DNA from: Catalinimonas niigatensis
GTDB lineage: Bacteria; Bacteroidota; Bacteroidia; Cytophagales; Cyclobacteriaceae
NCBI RefSeq assembly: GCF_030506285.1
Contig: NZ_CP119422.1
Coordinates: 1,426,001-1,490,000, forward strand
Length of the DNA stretch: 64,000 nt
Direction of reading: 5' to 3'
Numbering within the stretch: position 1 is the first letter of the stretch; every line of letters begins with the position of its first letter. The notes beneath the pieces were generated by a model that saw only the letters and a program-made list of their open reading frames with translations, made no database searches and was not told the DNA's origin. The translations under genes and the position numbers were made by a program. Positions 43,511-52,730 of the stretch are shown in pieces.

Positions 43511-45133
43511 ATGAAAGAGGACGACGAAAACAGAGATAGAAACAAAGGTCAGCAGTCTAAAAAGAAACAAAAGCCTAAACAGGGCGGTATGGCAATGCGG
43601 GGCGTAAGTCGTCCCATGGCAGAAAATCAGATTCGCCAGCACCATCAAAAGCAGCAGGACAAGCAACAAGACGATCAGCATAGCAAAAGTGAGGAGCATC
43701 AGCAGCATGGAGGCGGGCATCAGATGATGAGCCATGACCAGCGTATGCAAATGCTGCACATGCACCATATGCAAACGCTTTGGGTCTACTGGATGCTGGT
43801 GATGCTGGGTTTCTGGATGGTACTGTCGCCTCTGACCTTCAGCTATGCCCAATCCATGGCTGAGCCCAGCGGGGGACGCGAAATATGGCTTTCTTTATCA
43901 CAGAGAGCTGCCATCATGACCTGGAGCGACATCATCAGCGGTTTGCTGCTGATCTTTTTTGGTTGGCGTTCTCTTACACCTAATCGTCCGGTGAGTATGT
44001 GGATCTGCTGTTTTGTAGGGGTATGGCTCAGCATTGCACCGCTCGTTTTCTGGGCACCCAACGCAGCGGCTTACATCAACGATACGTTGGTAGGCGTCCT
44101 GGTCATTGGACTCACCATTCTGATTCCCGGTATGCCCAACATGATCACCTATATGAAGATGGGCTCAGAGGTACCGCCCGGCTGGAGTTACAATCCTTCC
44201 AGCTGGCCTCAGCGCTGGATCATGATTGTGGCTGGTTTTATTGGTTGGATGGTTTCCCGTTATTTGGGAGCTTATCAGCTAGGGTACATTGATCAGATCT
44301 GGGACCCTTTCTTCGGAGAAGGTAGCCGTCTGGTGCTCGACTCCAATATGTCGCACTCCTTACCTGTTTCAGATGGAGGCATGGGCGCTTTGGCCTATAC
44401 TTTTGAGTTTCTGATGGGCTGGATGGGTGCGCCTACCCGCTGGCGTACCATGCCCTGGATGGTGACCTTCTTTGGCATACTGGTCATTCCCCTGGGATTG
44501 GTACATATCTTCCTGGTCATCTCGCAACCAGTAGTAGTTGGGTACTGGTGTACTTTCTGCCTGCTGGCCGCCGCCGTCATGTTGCCCATGATTCCTCTGG
44601 AAATAGATGAAGTAGTGGCTATGGGTCAGCACATGGTACAGGCGAAAAAAAGAGGAGATTCGTTCTGGAAAGTATTCTGGAAAGGTGGCAAGCCCATAGA
44701 ACACAATATGGATGAGCGTAGCCCGAAGATCATGGAGCTGCCTCAGCATCCCTGGAAGGTATTCAAAGCTTCTATCTGGGGAATGAGCTTTCCCTGGACT
44801 TTGGTGGTGTCTACTGTGCTGGGTATCTGGCTGATGTGTGCTCCTGCTGTTTTTGGTGTAGGCATAGAAGCCAGCGCTGCTGATGTCAACCATCTGGGAG
44901 GGTCGCTGATCGTGGTTGTATCCGTCATCTGTATGGGAGAAGTCGTGAGGATAGGGCGGTATATCAATGTCTTACTGGGATTGGCCGTAGCTGTGCTACC
45001 TTGGTTGGTGCAGGATAGTAACCTGGCGCTGAACATCAGCGGGGCTGTGGCTGGTTTGGCAGTAGCCGCTTTATCTATTCCTCGCGGTCCTGTCAAAGAA
45101 AGCTATGGGCTGTGGAACAAATATGTCAGGTAG
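43511..45133 (+). CDS. SPW-VKOR-SPW multi-helix membrane protein
   Basis: This 540-residue protein has a Lys/Gln/His/Met-rich cytoplasmic N-terminus (residues 1-92) followed by at least ten membrane helices. The first pairs resemble SPW repeats (LGFWMVLSPLTFSY; LSIAPLVFW). The centre resembles a vitamin K epoxide reductase domain, with the redox pair in YWCTFCLLAA (Cys347, Cys350). The C-terminal helices again resemble SPW repeats (LGIWLMCAPAVFGV). VKOR domains oxidise protein thiols via quinones, so a periplasmic disulphide-forming role is plausible. Only 3 bp separate it from the next gene. The full architecture is uncommon. Confidence 0.72.
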   Translation: MKEDDENRDRNKGQQSKKKQKPKQGGMAMRGVSRPMAENQIRQHHQKQQDKQQDDQHSKSEEHQQHGGGHQMMSHDQRMQMLHMHHMQTLWVYWMLVMLGFWMVLSPLTFSYAQSMAEPSGGREIWLSLSQRAAIMTWSDIISGLLLIFFGWRSLTPNRPVSMWICCFVGVWLSIAPLVFWAPNAAAYINDTLVGVLVIGLTILIPGMPNMITYMKMGSEVPPGWSYNPSSWPQRWIMIVAGFIGWMVSRYLGAYQLGYIDQIWDPFFGEGSRLVLDSNMSHSLPVSDGGMGALAYTFEFLMGWMGAPTRWRTMPWMVTFFGILVIPLGLVHIFLVISQPVVVGYWCTFCLLAAAVMLPMIPLEIDEVVAMGQHMVQAKKRGDSFWKVFWKGGKPIEHNMDERSPKIMELPQHPWKVFKASIWGMSFPWTLVVSTVLGIWLMCAPAVFGVGIEASAADVNHLGGSLIVVVSVICMGEVVRIGRYINVLLGLAVAVLPWLVQDSNLALNISGAVAGLAVAALSIPRGPVKESYGLWNKYVR

Positions 45134-45136
45134 TAT

Positions 45137-46420
45137 ATGAGTGAAGATGAACTCCGTGAGCGGGTAAAGAAGGTGATGTATGAGAACATGATCTCAGGAT
45201 ATGCTGAAGCGGTGGATGTTCATTTTCACTATACCAAACCTTCTCCGGGTACTTATCCCTTTCAGTTTTTCTGGGATACCTGCCTGCATGTTTTTATCCT
45301 TACGGCGCTGGGAGAGCATGATATGGCGAAAAAGCATCTTGTGAGCTTGTTTGCCTTGCAGGAGGAAGATGGCTTTGTCGGGCATATGATCTACTGGAAC
45401 AGAGCTTTGCCCGGAAGGTTAACAGATATCTTTCAGTCAAAGCCAGGCTTGGGGGCAAAGCTGTTTCAAACCCATATGAGTGCGTTGGTTCAGCCACCTC
45501 TAGCGGCGCAGGCTGCCTTGCGGATTTATAAAGCCAGCGGTGATCGGGAATTTTTGCAGCAGATACTGCCCAGGCTCAAGAAATACTATCGCTGGCTAGC
45601 CCGCAACCGAGATTTTCAGGGAGACGGCCTCATTTCCATCATTTCCAGTTTTGAATCAGGCATGGACTGGAAGCCGACTTTTGATGGGGTGGTTGGCTTT
45701 CCGGAAAAGCAAGCAGATTGGCGATTGTTCTGGAGAGTAGTGGCGGTAGATATCCGGAATTTCTGGTACAATTATGACCTGAAGAAGATTTATAAAAAGG
45801 GCTACTTCATGGTTAAAGATGCAGGTTTCAATGCCATCTATGCACAGAACCTGCAAGCTATGGCCAAAATCTGTGAAGAGCTCAATGATCCGGATGCCAG
45901 AGAATTTCAATCGCTGGCAGAACGGGTGATCCAAAGTATGATATATATCTTGTACGATGAATCGTCAGCGGCTTTTCTGGATGTTTATGGGAAAGATAAC
46001 ACCCGGATAAATGTGCTGACGCCTACCATCTTTTTCCCAGTAGTCATCAAAGATATGCCTGATGAAATCTGTCAGAAAGTAATCCGGACTCATTTTTTAA
46101 ACAAAGAAGAGTTTGATGTACCTTTTCCTATGCCTTCGGTGGCCAAAAACCACCCCTCATTTAATGCAGATAAGTCGCTCTATATCTGGAGAGGTCCTAC
46201 CTGGATTTTGTACAACTGGTTTATGCATCAGTTCCTGATAGAAAAAGGCTTTGCCAAAGAAGCCAGTCGTTTGGTACAAAGTATCAGACAGCTCATTCAG
46301 AAAAGTGGGTTCAGAGAATACTACGACCCCTTTACCGGAGAAGGGCACGGAGCACACGACTTTACCTGGGCTGGCCTGGTGGTGGATATGATCAATATGG
46401 AAAAAAAGACTGCTTCATGA
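45137..46420 (+). CDS. MGH1/GH63-like glycoside hydrolase
   Basis: This 427-residue protein has an alpha/alpha-toroid pattern and motifs such as YPFQFFWDTCLHVFIL, GVVGFPEKQADW, YIWRGPTWILYNWF and GAHDFTWAGLVVDM, characteristic of GH63/MGH1-type glycosidases related to mannosylglycerate hydrolase and trehalase. The conserved Asp and Glu residues are present. There is no signal peptide, so the enzyme is cytosolic and may act on a compatible solute or storage sugar. It starts 3 bp after the SPW-VKOR gene, so the two are probably co-transcribed. A link to copper is not evident. Confidence 0.78.
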   Translation: MSEDELRERVKKVMYENMISGYAEAVDVHFHYTKPSPGTYPFQFFWDTCLHVFILTALGEHDMAKKHLVSLFALQEEDGFVGHMIYWNRALPGRLTDIFQSKPGLGAKLFQTHMSALVQPPLAAQAALRIYKASGDREFLQQILPRLKKYYRWLARNRDFQGDGLISIISSFESGMDWKPTFDGVVGFPEKQADWRLFWRVVAVDIRNFWYNYDLKKIYKKGYFMVKDAGFNAIYAQNLQAMAKICEELNDPDAREFQSLAERVIQSMIYILYDESSAAFLDVYGKDNTRINVLTPTIFFPVVIKDMPDEICQKVIRTHFLNKEEFDVPFPMPSVAKNHPSFNADKSLYIWRGPTWILYNWFMHQFLIEKGFAKEASRLVQSIRQLIQKSGFREYYDPFTGEGHGAHDFTWAGLVVDMINMEKKTAS

Positions 46421-46487
46421 AAAGAAAATTTAATGACTGATAAAGTGCTGACAATCCAGCCAAAAATCATGTAAAACATAGCCGGAA

Positions 46488-46527
46488 TTCTGTAACAAAA
46501 AGCTGCTTTGTAAAGGCTACGTTTGTA
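46488..46527 (+). promoter_or_regulatory. Candidate metal-regulated promoter before the CopB operon
   Basis: TTCTGTAACA (46488-46497) is followed by GCTGC (46502-46506) and by the -7 box TACGTTTG (46518-46525), then TAT. It lies 27 bp before the start of 46554. Spacing matches the promoters at 26038 and 33859. Confidence 0.5.
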
Positions 46528-46553
46528 TCAGTTACTTTTTAAGATTTACTGTT

Positions 46554-46886
46554 ATGAAAAAAATCATCTTCATTTTTATCAGTTTAATTTTGATAGCTGA
46601 TACTATCAACGCCCAGCATGAGGAGCACCCACAGGAAAGTAACGAACATCAAGATATGCCAGATTCTATACAAGCACCTATGTCCCATGCTTTTTCTCTT
46701 TCTCTGCCTATGACCCGGAATGGTTCTGGAACAGGATGGCTGCCGGATTTGTCCCCTATGTACGGTTATTTAGATGAAGTGTATGGCAATAATCCTCTGG
46801 CAGGTCAGGTATATCTGCGCATTTATCCGCAACTTATGCAGATACCGGGGATCAGCAAAAAGCATATGCACGATATGCATCATTAA
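46554..46886 (+). CDS. Small secreted His/Met-containing protein
   Basis: This 110-residue protein has a signal peptide (MKKIIFIFISLILIADTINA) followed by a His/Glu-rich stretch (QHEEHPQESNEHQ). The block SHAFSLSLPMTRNGSGTGWLPDLSPMYGY recalls the N-terminal part of a longer outer-membrane protein family found near Bacteroidota copper genes, from memory only. The C-terminus instead reads YGNNPLAGQVYLRIYPQLMQ and ends HMHDMHH. It may be an internally deleted relative or a compact metal-binding protein. It has its own promoter of the shared type and starts a two-gene unit with copB. Confidence 0.55.
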   Translation: MKKIIFIFISLILIADTINAQHEEHPQESNEHQDMPDSIQAPMSHAFSLSLPMTRNGSGTGWLPDLSPMYGYLDEVYGNNPLAGQVYLRIYPQLMQIPGISKKHMHDMHH

Positions 46887-46905
46887 CCTTCAGACTAAAA
46901 CAACC

Positions 46906-49038
46906 ATGGAAAATCATCATAAACACGATCATTCCTTAAGAAAAGATCATCATAGTTACGCAAAAGAAGATACAAAAGAAAAATCTGAGGAAGTAAAAAC
47001 AGAATTAGCAGAAACTACTGTGCATGCCCATGATGAAGCACACAGGCATACAGATCATACCATGGATGAAGATCATACTCATGGAGGGCACCATGATCAT
47101 CATGCCATGATGATTGAAGACTTTAAAAAGCGCTTCTGGATATCGCTAGTTCTGGCCATTCCGGTACTGGCTCTATCTGAGATGATTCAGCAGTGGCTTG
47201 GCTTTGAAATTGATTTTGAGGGAAGGGGATATATACTCTTTGGGCTTTCCTCCATCATTTACTTTTATGGAGGCTGGCCATTTCTGAAAGGTCTGGTAGA
47301 TGAATTAAAAACCAATGGTCCGGGTATGATGACCCTAATCGCTGTGGCTATTACAGTAGCGTATGTGTACAGTTCAGCAGTAGTCTTTGGTTTAGAGGGT
47401 ATGGATTTCTTCTGGGAGTTGGCTACTTTGATTGTGGTGATGCTGCTGGGGCATTGGATTGAGATGAAATCAGTGATGGGCGCTTCCAGGGCACTTGAAC
47501 TGCTGGTACAGATGATGCCAGCGGAGGCACATCTGGTACATGGAGATCATATCATGGATGTCAAAGTAGAAGAACTTAAGAAGAACGATATCATCCTGAT
47601 CAAAGCCCATGAAAAAATACCTGCTGATGGTACGGTACAAGAAGGAGAAAGCTACCTGGACGAAAGCATGCTGACTGGCGAAAGCCGCCCTGTGAAAAAA
47701 TCTAAGGGTGACCAGGTGATTGGAGGCTCGGTGAATGGCAATCAGTCTATCAGAGTAAAAGTTGTCAAGACAGGTAAAGAAAGTTATCTCAACAAGGTCA
47801 TCTCTTTGGTAGAAGAGGCACAAAAAGCTAAATCCAAAACACAGGGACTGGCTAATACTGCTGCCAAGTGGCTTACTTATATAGCCATTGGTGCTGGAAT
47901 CATTACCCTTGCAGTCTGGCTAATGCTGGGCAGGGAGTTTGATTTTGCCCTGGAGCGTATGGTCACTGTGATGGTGATCTCTTGTCCCCATGCACTGGGC
48001 CTGGCAATACCATTGGTCGTGGCAATATCTACAGCTGTATCTGCCCAAAAGGGCTTGCTGATCAGGAACAGAACTGCTTTTGAAAACTCCCGCAAAATCA
48101 CGGCTTTGGTGTTTGATAAGACGGGCACTTTGACAGAAGGGAAGTTTGGTGTATCCCGCTTTGAGAGCCTGACTAATGATTTATCTAATGAAGAACTTTT
48201 AGCTTATGCAGCTTCTTTAGAACAGCAGTCAGAGCATCCCATTGCACAAGGGATTGTACGAGCTGCTAAAGAGAAAGAACTTAGCTTTAAGAAAGTTGAA
48301 CACTTTGAATCCCTGACTGCCAAAGGAATACAAGGTGAGATGGATGGAGTGCTATGGAAGGTGGTAAGCCCTGGCTATTTGAAGGAAAATCATTTAGATA
48401 TACCTGCTGAAGCTCAATCAGATGCTGCAGAAACAGTAGTGTTTGTCATTCAAAATGAGCAACTGGTAGGTTTCATAGCCCTTGCTGACAAGATCAGAGA
48501 AGAAAGCTCACAGGCCATAGAATTGCTCAAGTCAAAAGATATGAAGATCTTTATGGCTACCGGAGACAATGAAAAAACAGCCAAAGCGGTGAGTGAAAAG
48601 CTGGGGCTGGATGGTTACTATAGTGAGGTGCTGCCTCATCAGAAAGTAGAGATCATCAAAGAATTGCAAGGCAAAGGGCATTTTGTAGCCATGACAGGAG
48701 ATGGTGTGAATGACGCTCCTGCTTTGGCCCAGGCCAATGTGGGTATTGCTGTAGGCTCAGGTACAGACGTAGCTGCCGAAACAGCAGATATCATCCTGGT
48801 CAACAGCAATCCTAAAGACATAGCCAGTCTAATTCTTTTCGGCAGAGCTACCTATCGTAAAATGATTCAGAACCTGGTTTGGGCTACTGGATATAATGCA
48901 ATTGCCCTACCTTTGGCAACTGGTTTTATTCCAGGCTTGATGATAAGCCCCGCCATAGGCGCTGTATTTATGAGTCTAAGTACCGTTATTGTAGCTGTGA
49001 ATGCACAGTTGCTAAGAAGATCAGCGCAGCAGACGTAG
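46906..49038 (+). CDS. copB: CopB-type P1B ATPase (CPH motif)
   Basis: The ATG at 46906 gives 710 residues with a His-rich N-terminus instead of an HMA domain (for example HTHGGHHDHHAMM), the CopB (P1B-3) hallmark. The TM6 motif is CPH (ISCPHALG, residues 360-362), the phosphorylated Asp lies in DKTGT (Asp404), and SEHPIAQG and GDGVNDAPAL follow. The last helices keep YN and FMSLSTVIVAVNA. P1B-3 pumps favour Cu(II) or Cu(I)/Ag(I) export. It complements the CPC-type CopA at 26750. The frame is open upstream, but that part overlaps the preceding gene. Confidence 0.93.
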   Translation: MENHHKHDHSLRKDHHSYAKEDTKEKSEEVKTELAETTVHAHDEAHRHTDHTMDEDHTHGGHHDHHAMMIEDFKKRFWISLVLAIPVLALSEMIQQWLGFEIDFEGRGYILFGLSSIIYFYGGWPFLKGLVDELKTNGPGMMTLIAVAITVAYVYSSAVVFGLEGMDFFWELATLIVVMLLGHWIEMKSVMGASRALELLVQMMPAEAHLVHGDHIMDVKVEELKKNDIILIKAHEKIPADGTVQEGESYLDESMLTGESRPVKKSKGDQVIGGSVNGNQSIRVKVVKTGKESYLNKVISLVEEAQKAKSKTQGLANTAAKWLTYIAIGAGIITLAVWLMLGREFDFALERMVTVMVISCPHALGLAIPLVVAISTAVSAQKGLLIRNRTAFENSRKITALVFDKTGTLTEGKFGVSRFESLTNDLSNEELLAYAASLEQQSEHPIAQGIVRAAKEKELSFKKVEHFESLTAKGIQGEMDGVLWKVVSPGYLKENHLDIPAEAQSDAAETVVFVIQNEQLVGFIALADKIREESSQAIELLKSKDMKIFMATGDNEKTAKAVSEKLGLDGYYSEVLPHQKVEIIKELQGKGHFVAMTGDGVNDAPALAQANVGIAVGSGTDVAAETADIILVNSNPKDIASLILFGRATYRKMIQNLVWATGYNAIALPLATGFIPGLMISPAIGAVFMSLSTVIVAVNAQLLRRSAQQT

Positions 49039-49106
49039 GGTTGAAGATAAGGCTGTAAAACGATGTATAAAGGTTTATGAAAATATAGGAAAGCATGCAA
49101 AAAAGA

Positions 49107-49134
49107 AGGACAAGATAGGTTACTATCTTGTCCT
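49107..49134. terminator. Bidirectional terminator between convergent genes
   Basis: AGGACAAGATAG and CTATCTTGTCCT form a perfect 12-bp stem with a GTTA loop. It lies between the convergent ends of copB and the gene at 49141. On the minus strand the stem is followed by TCTTTTTT. Confidence 0.9.
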
Positions 49135-49140
49135 ATATGT

Positions 49141-50415
49141 TTATCTGGCTACCTTGATGAGTCCCAACTGATCCTCACTAACAGAAATCAGTCGCCAACC
49201 GGAAGTAGACTGTTTGTCATCCTTGCTCACAAACACCCTCCAGCGGTATACCTTACCAGGTTCCAAAGACTTGGTAGCTGTACCATCATAATTGAAATCC
49301 ACCCTGGTTTGGCTTGAGGGAATAATAACTTTCTTGACAGGTATTGATTGACTTCTGTCAATACCTCCCCAGATAACATTGCCACTGGCATCACTTACTT
49401 CAACAACATAGTCACTTGCACTTGCATATGACTCCCAGGAGAAACTGGGGGTAAGCGAAGTAATTTCACTGGGTATGGTATTAGAAGGCAGATTGGTAGG
49501 GCTCATTACTTTCAAGGCATTAGTAAGACTAAAGTCTCTGTTGACTTGTCCTCCAGCTACCTCAACGAGAGGCTCTCCAAACTTTACAATCCAGTCAGGA
49601 TCTACTACACGCTCATCATTTCTGTAAGTGGCACGTGCCAAGAAAGTACCAGCAGGTACATTTTGAATACTATAATTGGCTGTTGTGCTGGCCTTCAATC
49701 CTGGTATAGGCTCATGGGTAAGAGGATGCGTAAGCGCCACATCCACTTCTACTGCTGTAGATGCCAAAAAGGAGATGGTACCAGAGACAGTACCTGTGGC
49801 TCCTTGAGTGAGCAGTATGTTTTGCTGACTTTCTGTAGCAGCTGATACATTCACTGCTTTTTGTTCTGACTCATATCCACCTATCCAGGCTTTGAGTTGA
49901 AAATTTCCTGCCGGAAGGTTGTATAAAAAGAAGTTGCCTTGAGCATCTGATACGGTTGAGTATCCTTTGCCATCCTTTTCTCCAACGATAAGTACACCAG
50001 CTACTTCCTTTCCTGCTTCACTTACCTTTCCAAGAATGTAACCTCCTTGCTCAACATCACTGTTGAACATCTCTATCGGATTTTCAAGCTCCTCTCCTAA
50101 AGAAATGGTGAAAGGAACAGCAGAGATATTGCGGGGAGGTACCTGCTCATATCCATTCCGGTAAAGTCTTACATAGTAACTACCTGGTTCCAGTTCAGTC
50201 GTGTAAGTGCCATCAGCAGCAGTGGTTAAAGATTGTACAGGGGTATTACTGTTGGATTCAAAAACAATGATTTTTACATCATCCAGTGCAATGGAAGTAT
50301 TTCCTTTAGTGACCATTCCTCTTACGATTCCTGTAGTCTCTACATCTTCATCTTTCTGACAGCCCCAGCTGCCTATCAATAGTACCAAAAACAATGACAA
50401 GTAGTTCTTCTTCAT
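49141..50415 (-). CDS. Carboxypeptidase-regulatory-domain lipoprotein
   Basis: This 424-residue lipoprotein has a signal ending GSWGC (lipobox). The mature region contains at least two carboxypeptidase regulatory-like modules (for example TGIVRGMVTKGNTSIALDDV and GGYILGKVSEAGKEVAGVLI), then a third beta repeat and a fibronectin-like end (SFSWESYASASDYVVEV). Such modules bind sugars or peptides or act as spacers on the outer membrane; no enzymatic residue is seen. It is convergent with copB and separated from it by the strong terminator. Its function is unknown. Confidence 0.7.
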   Translation of the reverse strand: MKKNYLSLFLVLLIGSWGCQKDEDVETTGIVRGMVTKGNTSIALDDVKIIVFESNSNTPVQSLTTAADGTYTTELEPGSYYVRLYRNGYEQVPPRNISAVPFTISLGEELENPIEMFNSDVEQGGYILGKVSEAGKEVAGVLIVGEKDGKGYSTVSDAQGNFFLYNLPAGNFQLKAWIGGYESEQKAVNVSAATESQQNILLTQGATGTVSGTISFLASTAVEVDVALTHPLTHEPIPGLKASTTANYSIQNVPAGTFLARATYRNDERVVDPDWIVKFGEPLVEVAGGQVNRDFSLTNALKVMSPTNLPSNTIPSEITSLTPSFSWESYASASDYVVEVSDASGNVIWGGIDRSQSIPVKKVIIPSSQTRVDFNYDGTATKSLEPGKVYRWRVFVSKDDKQSTSGWRLISVSEDQLGLIKVAR

Positions 50416-50559
50416 AATTTTCTAAGTTTTATACAAAGGAAAAGTTTTAATAGTTATTGAAAAAATTATATTATTTGAAAAAGTTACAACCTCATCTAAC
50501 GGGCATGTTGAAAAAAGAGTTAAGTCCTTTATTTACGATTGTAACTGTTTCAGAAAACT

Positions 50560-50933
50560 GTTAAGGAGTGGTGAATTGGTATAGTCAACTCCCTGCATGT
50601 ATGAAAGACAATATCTTCTTCACAGAAGCTCCCGGCACCGGCGCTGTAGGTGAACTGCATGCTGAAGAAGGCACTACACTTTGCCAGGAGAATGACCTGT
50701 CATACATCCCTCACATTGCCGGATGGAAGCTCAATGATAACTACAGTATCTTTTCAGTCTCTCTTTTTGACTCAGGGCATAAAATGCTCTATGGCTATGA
50801 ACTGGAAGAATCCTACACTTTTGAAAACTGGATGGTAGATGAACTCAATGAAAAATTCATGCAGAACAGAGTAGATAAAGTTTTTGAAGAGCAGGCTTTT
50901 ATTTTTACTATTAGGTTTGAAGTAGTTGGCTAA
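50560..50933 (+). pseudogene. Truncated copy of the tra-adjacent lipocalin-like lipoprotein
   Basis: From about 50560 to the stop at 50931-50933 the sequence parallels residues 53-174 of the lipoprotein at 9196-9720 (for example WYSQLP, CxKDNIFFTEAPGTGAVGEL, GYELEESYTFENWMV), with scattered substitutions and no frameshift. Similarity continues about 30 bp past the stop (ACATAAATCG). The signal peptide, lipobox and first beta strand are missing. An ATG at 50598 or a GTG at 50568 could start a protein, but it would not be exported. It is best read as a gene remnant left by recombination. Confidence 0.8.
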
Positions 50934-51405
50934 TATTTATATGCTTATTAACATAAATCGTAATTATAAGACTTCACAGACATGTGATTAATATGCTGAA
51001 TATCAGAGATTTATACATAAAATAGTACCTTGTGATATATGGATTACTCTACACAGGTTACTTTTAAATCTTATATATTATGTCGCATTTGGCCATTAAA
51101 AGTGGATTTTTGTAGCTTGTTTTCTGATAAATGTTTAATTACAAAAGCTTACCTTTCAGATAGGATTTGTTTACTAGTATTGTTGTATTCTCTCTTTAAA
51201 CCACAAAAGGAAAAGTAGGGCAGCTCAATTGGTTTTTTTTTCATTATGGAGGGATGATAGATATGAGGATGATTTCTAAATTTTTATCGCTGTTTCAACT
51301 ACCATTTTACCCATTGAGTTCTTGATTTTATCAACCTCTCTTTGAAAAAACTCGTTGATAAAGAGAATAGAAGATAAATACTCTGTTCACAATAAAAGAA
51401 ATCCT
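50934..51405. other. Non-coding A+T-rich gap
   Basis: About 470 bp without a credible gene. The first 30 bp still resemble the region after the lipoprotein at 9720. No RNA gene or clear repeat is seen in the rest. Confidence 0.5.
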
Positions 51406-51672
51406 ATGAAATGCCCCTCCTGTAATGAGACGCTGTTAATGAGTGAAAAAAAAGGAATTGAAATTGATTACTGCCCCAACTGCCGTGGTATTTGGCTTGA
51501 CCGAGGAGAGTTAGAGAAAATCATAGAGCGTTCGGCTGACCATTACTCTAAAAGAGAAAATTATGAAGCGGATTACAAACGTTATGGCTACGATAAGTAC
51601 AAGGATGATTCTCATAGGAAGCACCATCACAAAAAAAAGGAATCATTTTTAGGGGATCTCTTTGATTTTTAG
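51406..51672 (+). CDS. TFIIB-type zinc-ribbon protein
   Basis: The ATG at 51406 gives 88 residues opening with a zinc ribbon, MKCPSCNETLLMSEKKG followed by IDYCPNCRGIWLDRGELE. Two CxxC pairs and the CxGxWLDxGEL tail identify the zf-TFIIB family. The C-terminal half is rich in Tyr, Lys and His, ending ESFLGDLFDF. Members are small cytosolic proteins of unknown role. The frame is open upstream to 51355, but the ribbon normally starts at the Met used here. Confidence 0.8.
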   Translation: MKCPSCNETLLMSEKKGIEIDYCPNCRGIWLDRGELEKIIERSADHYSKRENYEADYKRYGYDKYKDDSHRKHHHKKKESFLGDLFDF

Positions 51673-51811
51673 AGTATAGAAATCTTGCTATAGAGATGTT
51701 CCAAGATATTCATCAAGGCATTTGCATGTATGCAATTCCTTCAGTTTTTCCTCAATTTAACTGAGTATCTTGAATGAAGCATAGGTCTAGCATCTTCCAA
51801 GGATCACTCTA

Positions 51812-52549
51812 TCACTTGTTTGTTATATATTCTTCCTCTGCAGACAGTAAACTTCCGTTTATTGATGAAGGTATAGTTGTAGTAGCAAATTTTCTAATCT
51901 GACGAAGATAGTTTTTCACACCTATATAGTTCACCAGATTGTACCACATTCTAAATTCTTTAGTTAGTCCCTCATATAGTCCAAGTTTCTGAAACTTGTA
52001 CGTATTAGTCACAGAACTAGGCAGCCAACACACATGCTTGTCATGATCTAACATCCATTGATTAATTGCTATCTCCAATTGATAATGCTCTACTTTGTTG
52101 TTTAGAATCACCCTCAGTTCACTGGACTTCAATATCCTCTCTCCAGAAAAAAGAATATCTCCTCTGTCATATTTTACAAACCAGGGGGCTTTCATCCTTC
52201 TGAATACAATCATATCTATCCCATCTATCATCTCATGTTTAATGTAGTGACAGGCCAGGCGGAATTCTTCAACTTTGATTTGGCAAAGGTCTGCATCACT
52301 TAAAAACACCCAATCATTTTCTACATGGTTCATCCCCAATTTGACGGCTGCAGATTTTCCCCTATTTTGAAATGATCTAATCACATTCACTTCATAATTT
52401 TCCTGGATTATCTCATATATGTTATCGGTTGAGCCATCATCCACACAAATAATTTGATCAATTTCCGGGATTTGAATCATTTGGTCTAAGACCTTTAGTA
52501 TTCTTTTCCCTTCGTTATAAAATGGAATAAGCAATGTTATATTTGCCAT
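51812..52549 (-). CDS. GT2-family glycosyltransferase
   Basis: This 245-residue GT-A fold enzyme has an N-terminal nucleotide-sugar site (ITLLIPFYNEGKRILKVLDQ, then IICVDDGSTDN) and the metal-binding DxD-like DADLCQ. No membrane helix is evident, so it is probably cytosolic or peripheral. The donor and acceptor cannot be told. It is divergent from a decayed methyltransferase fragment that starts 182 bp away, with which it may once have formed a pair. Confidence 0.85.
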   Translation of the reverse strand: MANITLLIPFYNEGKRILKVLDQMIQIPEIDQIICVDDGSTDNIYEIIQENYEVNVIRSFQNRGKSAAVKLGMNHVENDWVFLSDADLCQIKVEEFRLACHYIKHEMIDGIDMIVFRRMKAPWFVKYDRGDILFSGERILKSSELRVILNNKVEHYQLEIAINQWMLDHDKHVCWLPSSVTNTYKFQKLGLYEGLTKEFRMWYNLVNYIGVKNYLRQIRKFATTTIPSSINGSLLSAEEEYITNK

Positions 52550-52730
52550 ATAGGTTCATTTATGAATCCTTTGATCTAACTAAAATTAAGGAAAACCTTC
52601 TCTGAGGAGCCAATTTATTTTAATCATGACTAACATTGTGTTTCATGTGAGGTGTTCTGATGAAGCGAATGCTAATATTTCACCACAATGATCCTTTGCA
52701 ATAATTATATTTGTAGAATTTTTACCTCCT

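Noticed and set aside
43499-43852. Minus-strand open frame rich in Leu and His opposite the SPW-VKOR gene
   Set aside because: The composition mirrors the His/Met/Gln-rich start of the plus-strand gene, and no signal or domain is convincing.
46774-46905. Upstream extension of the CopB frame
   Set aside because: It overlaps the preceding secreted-protein gene in another frame. The His-rich start at 46906 is typical of CopB ATPases.
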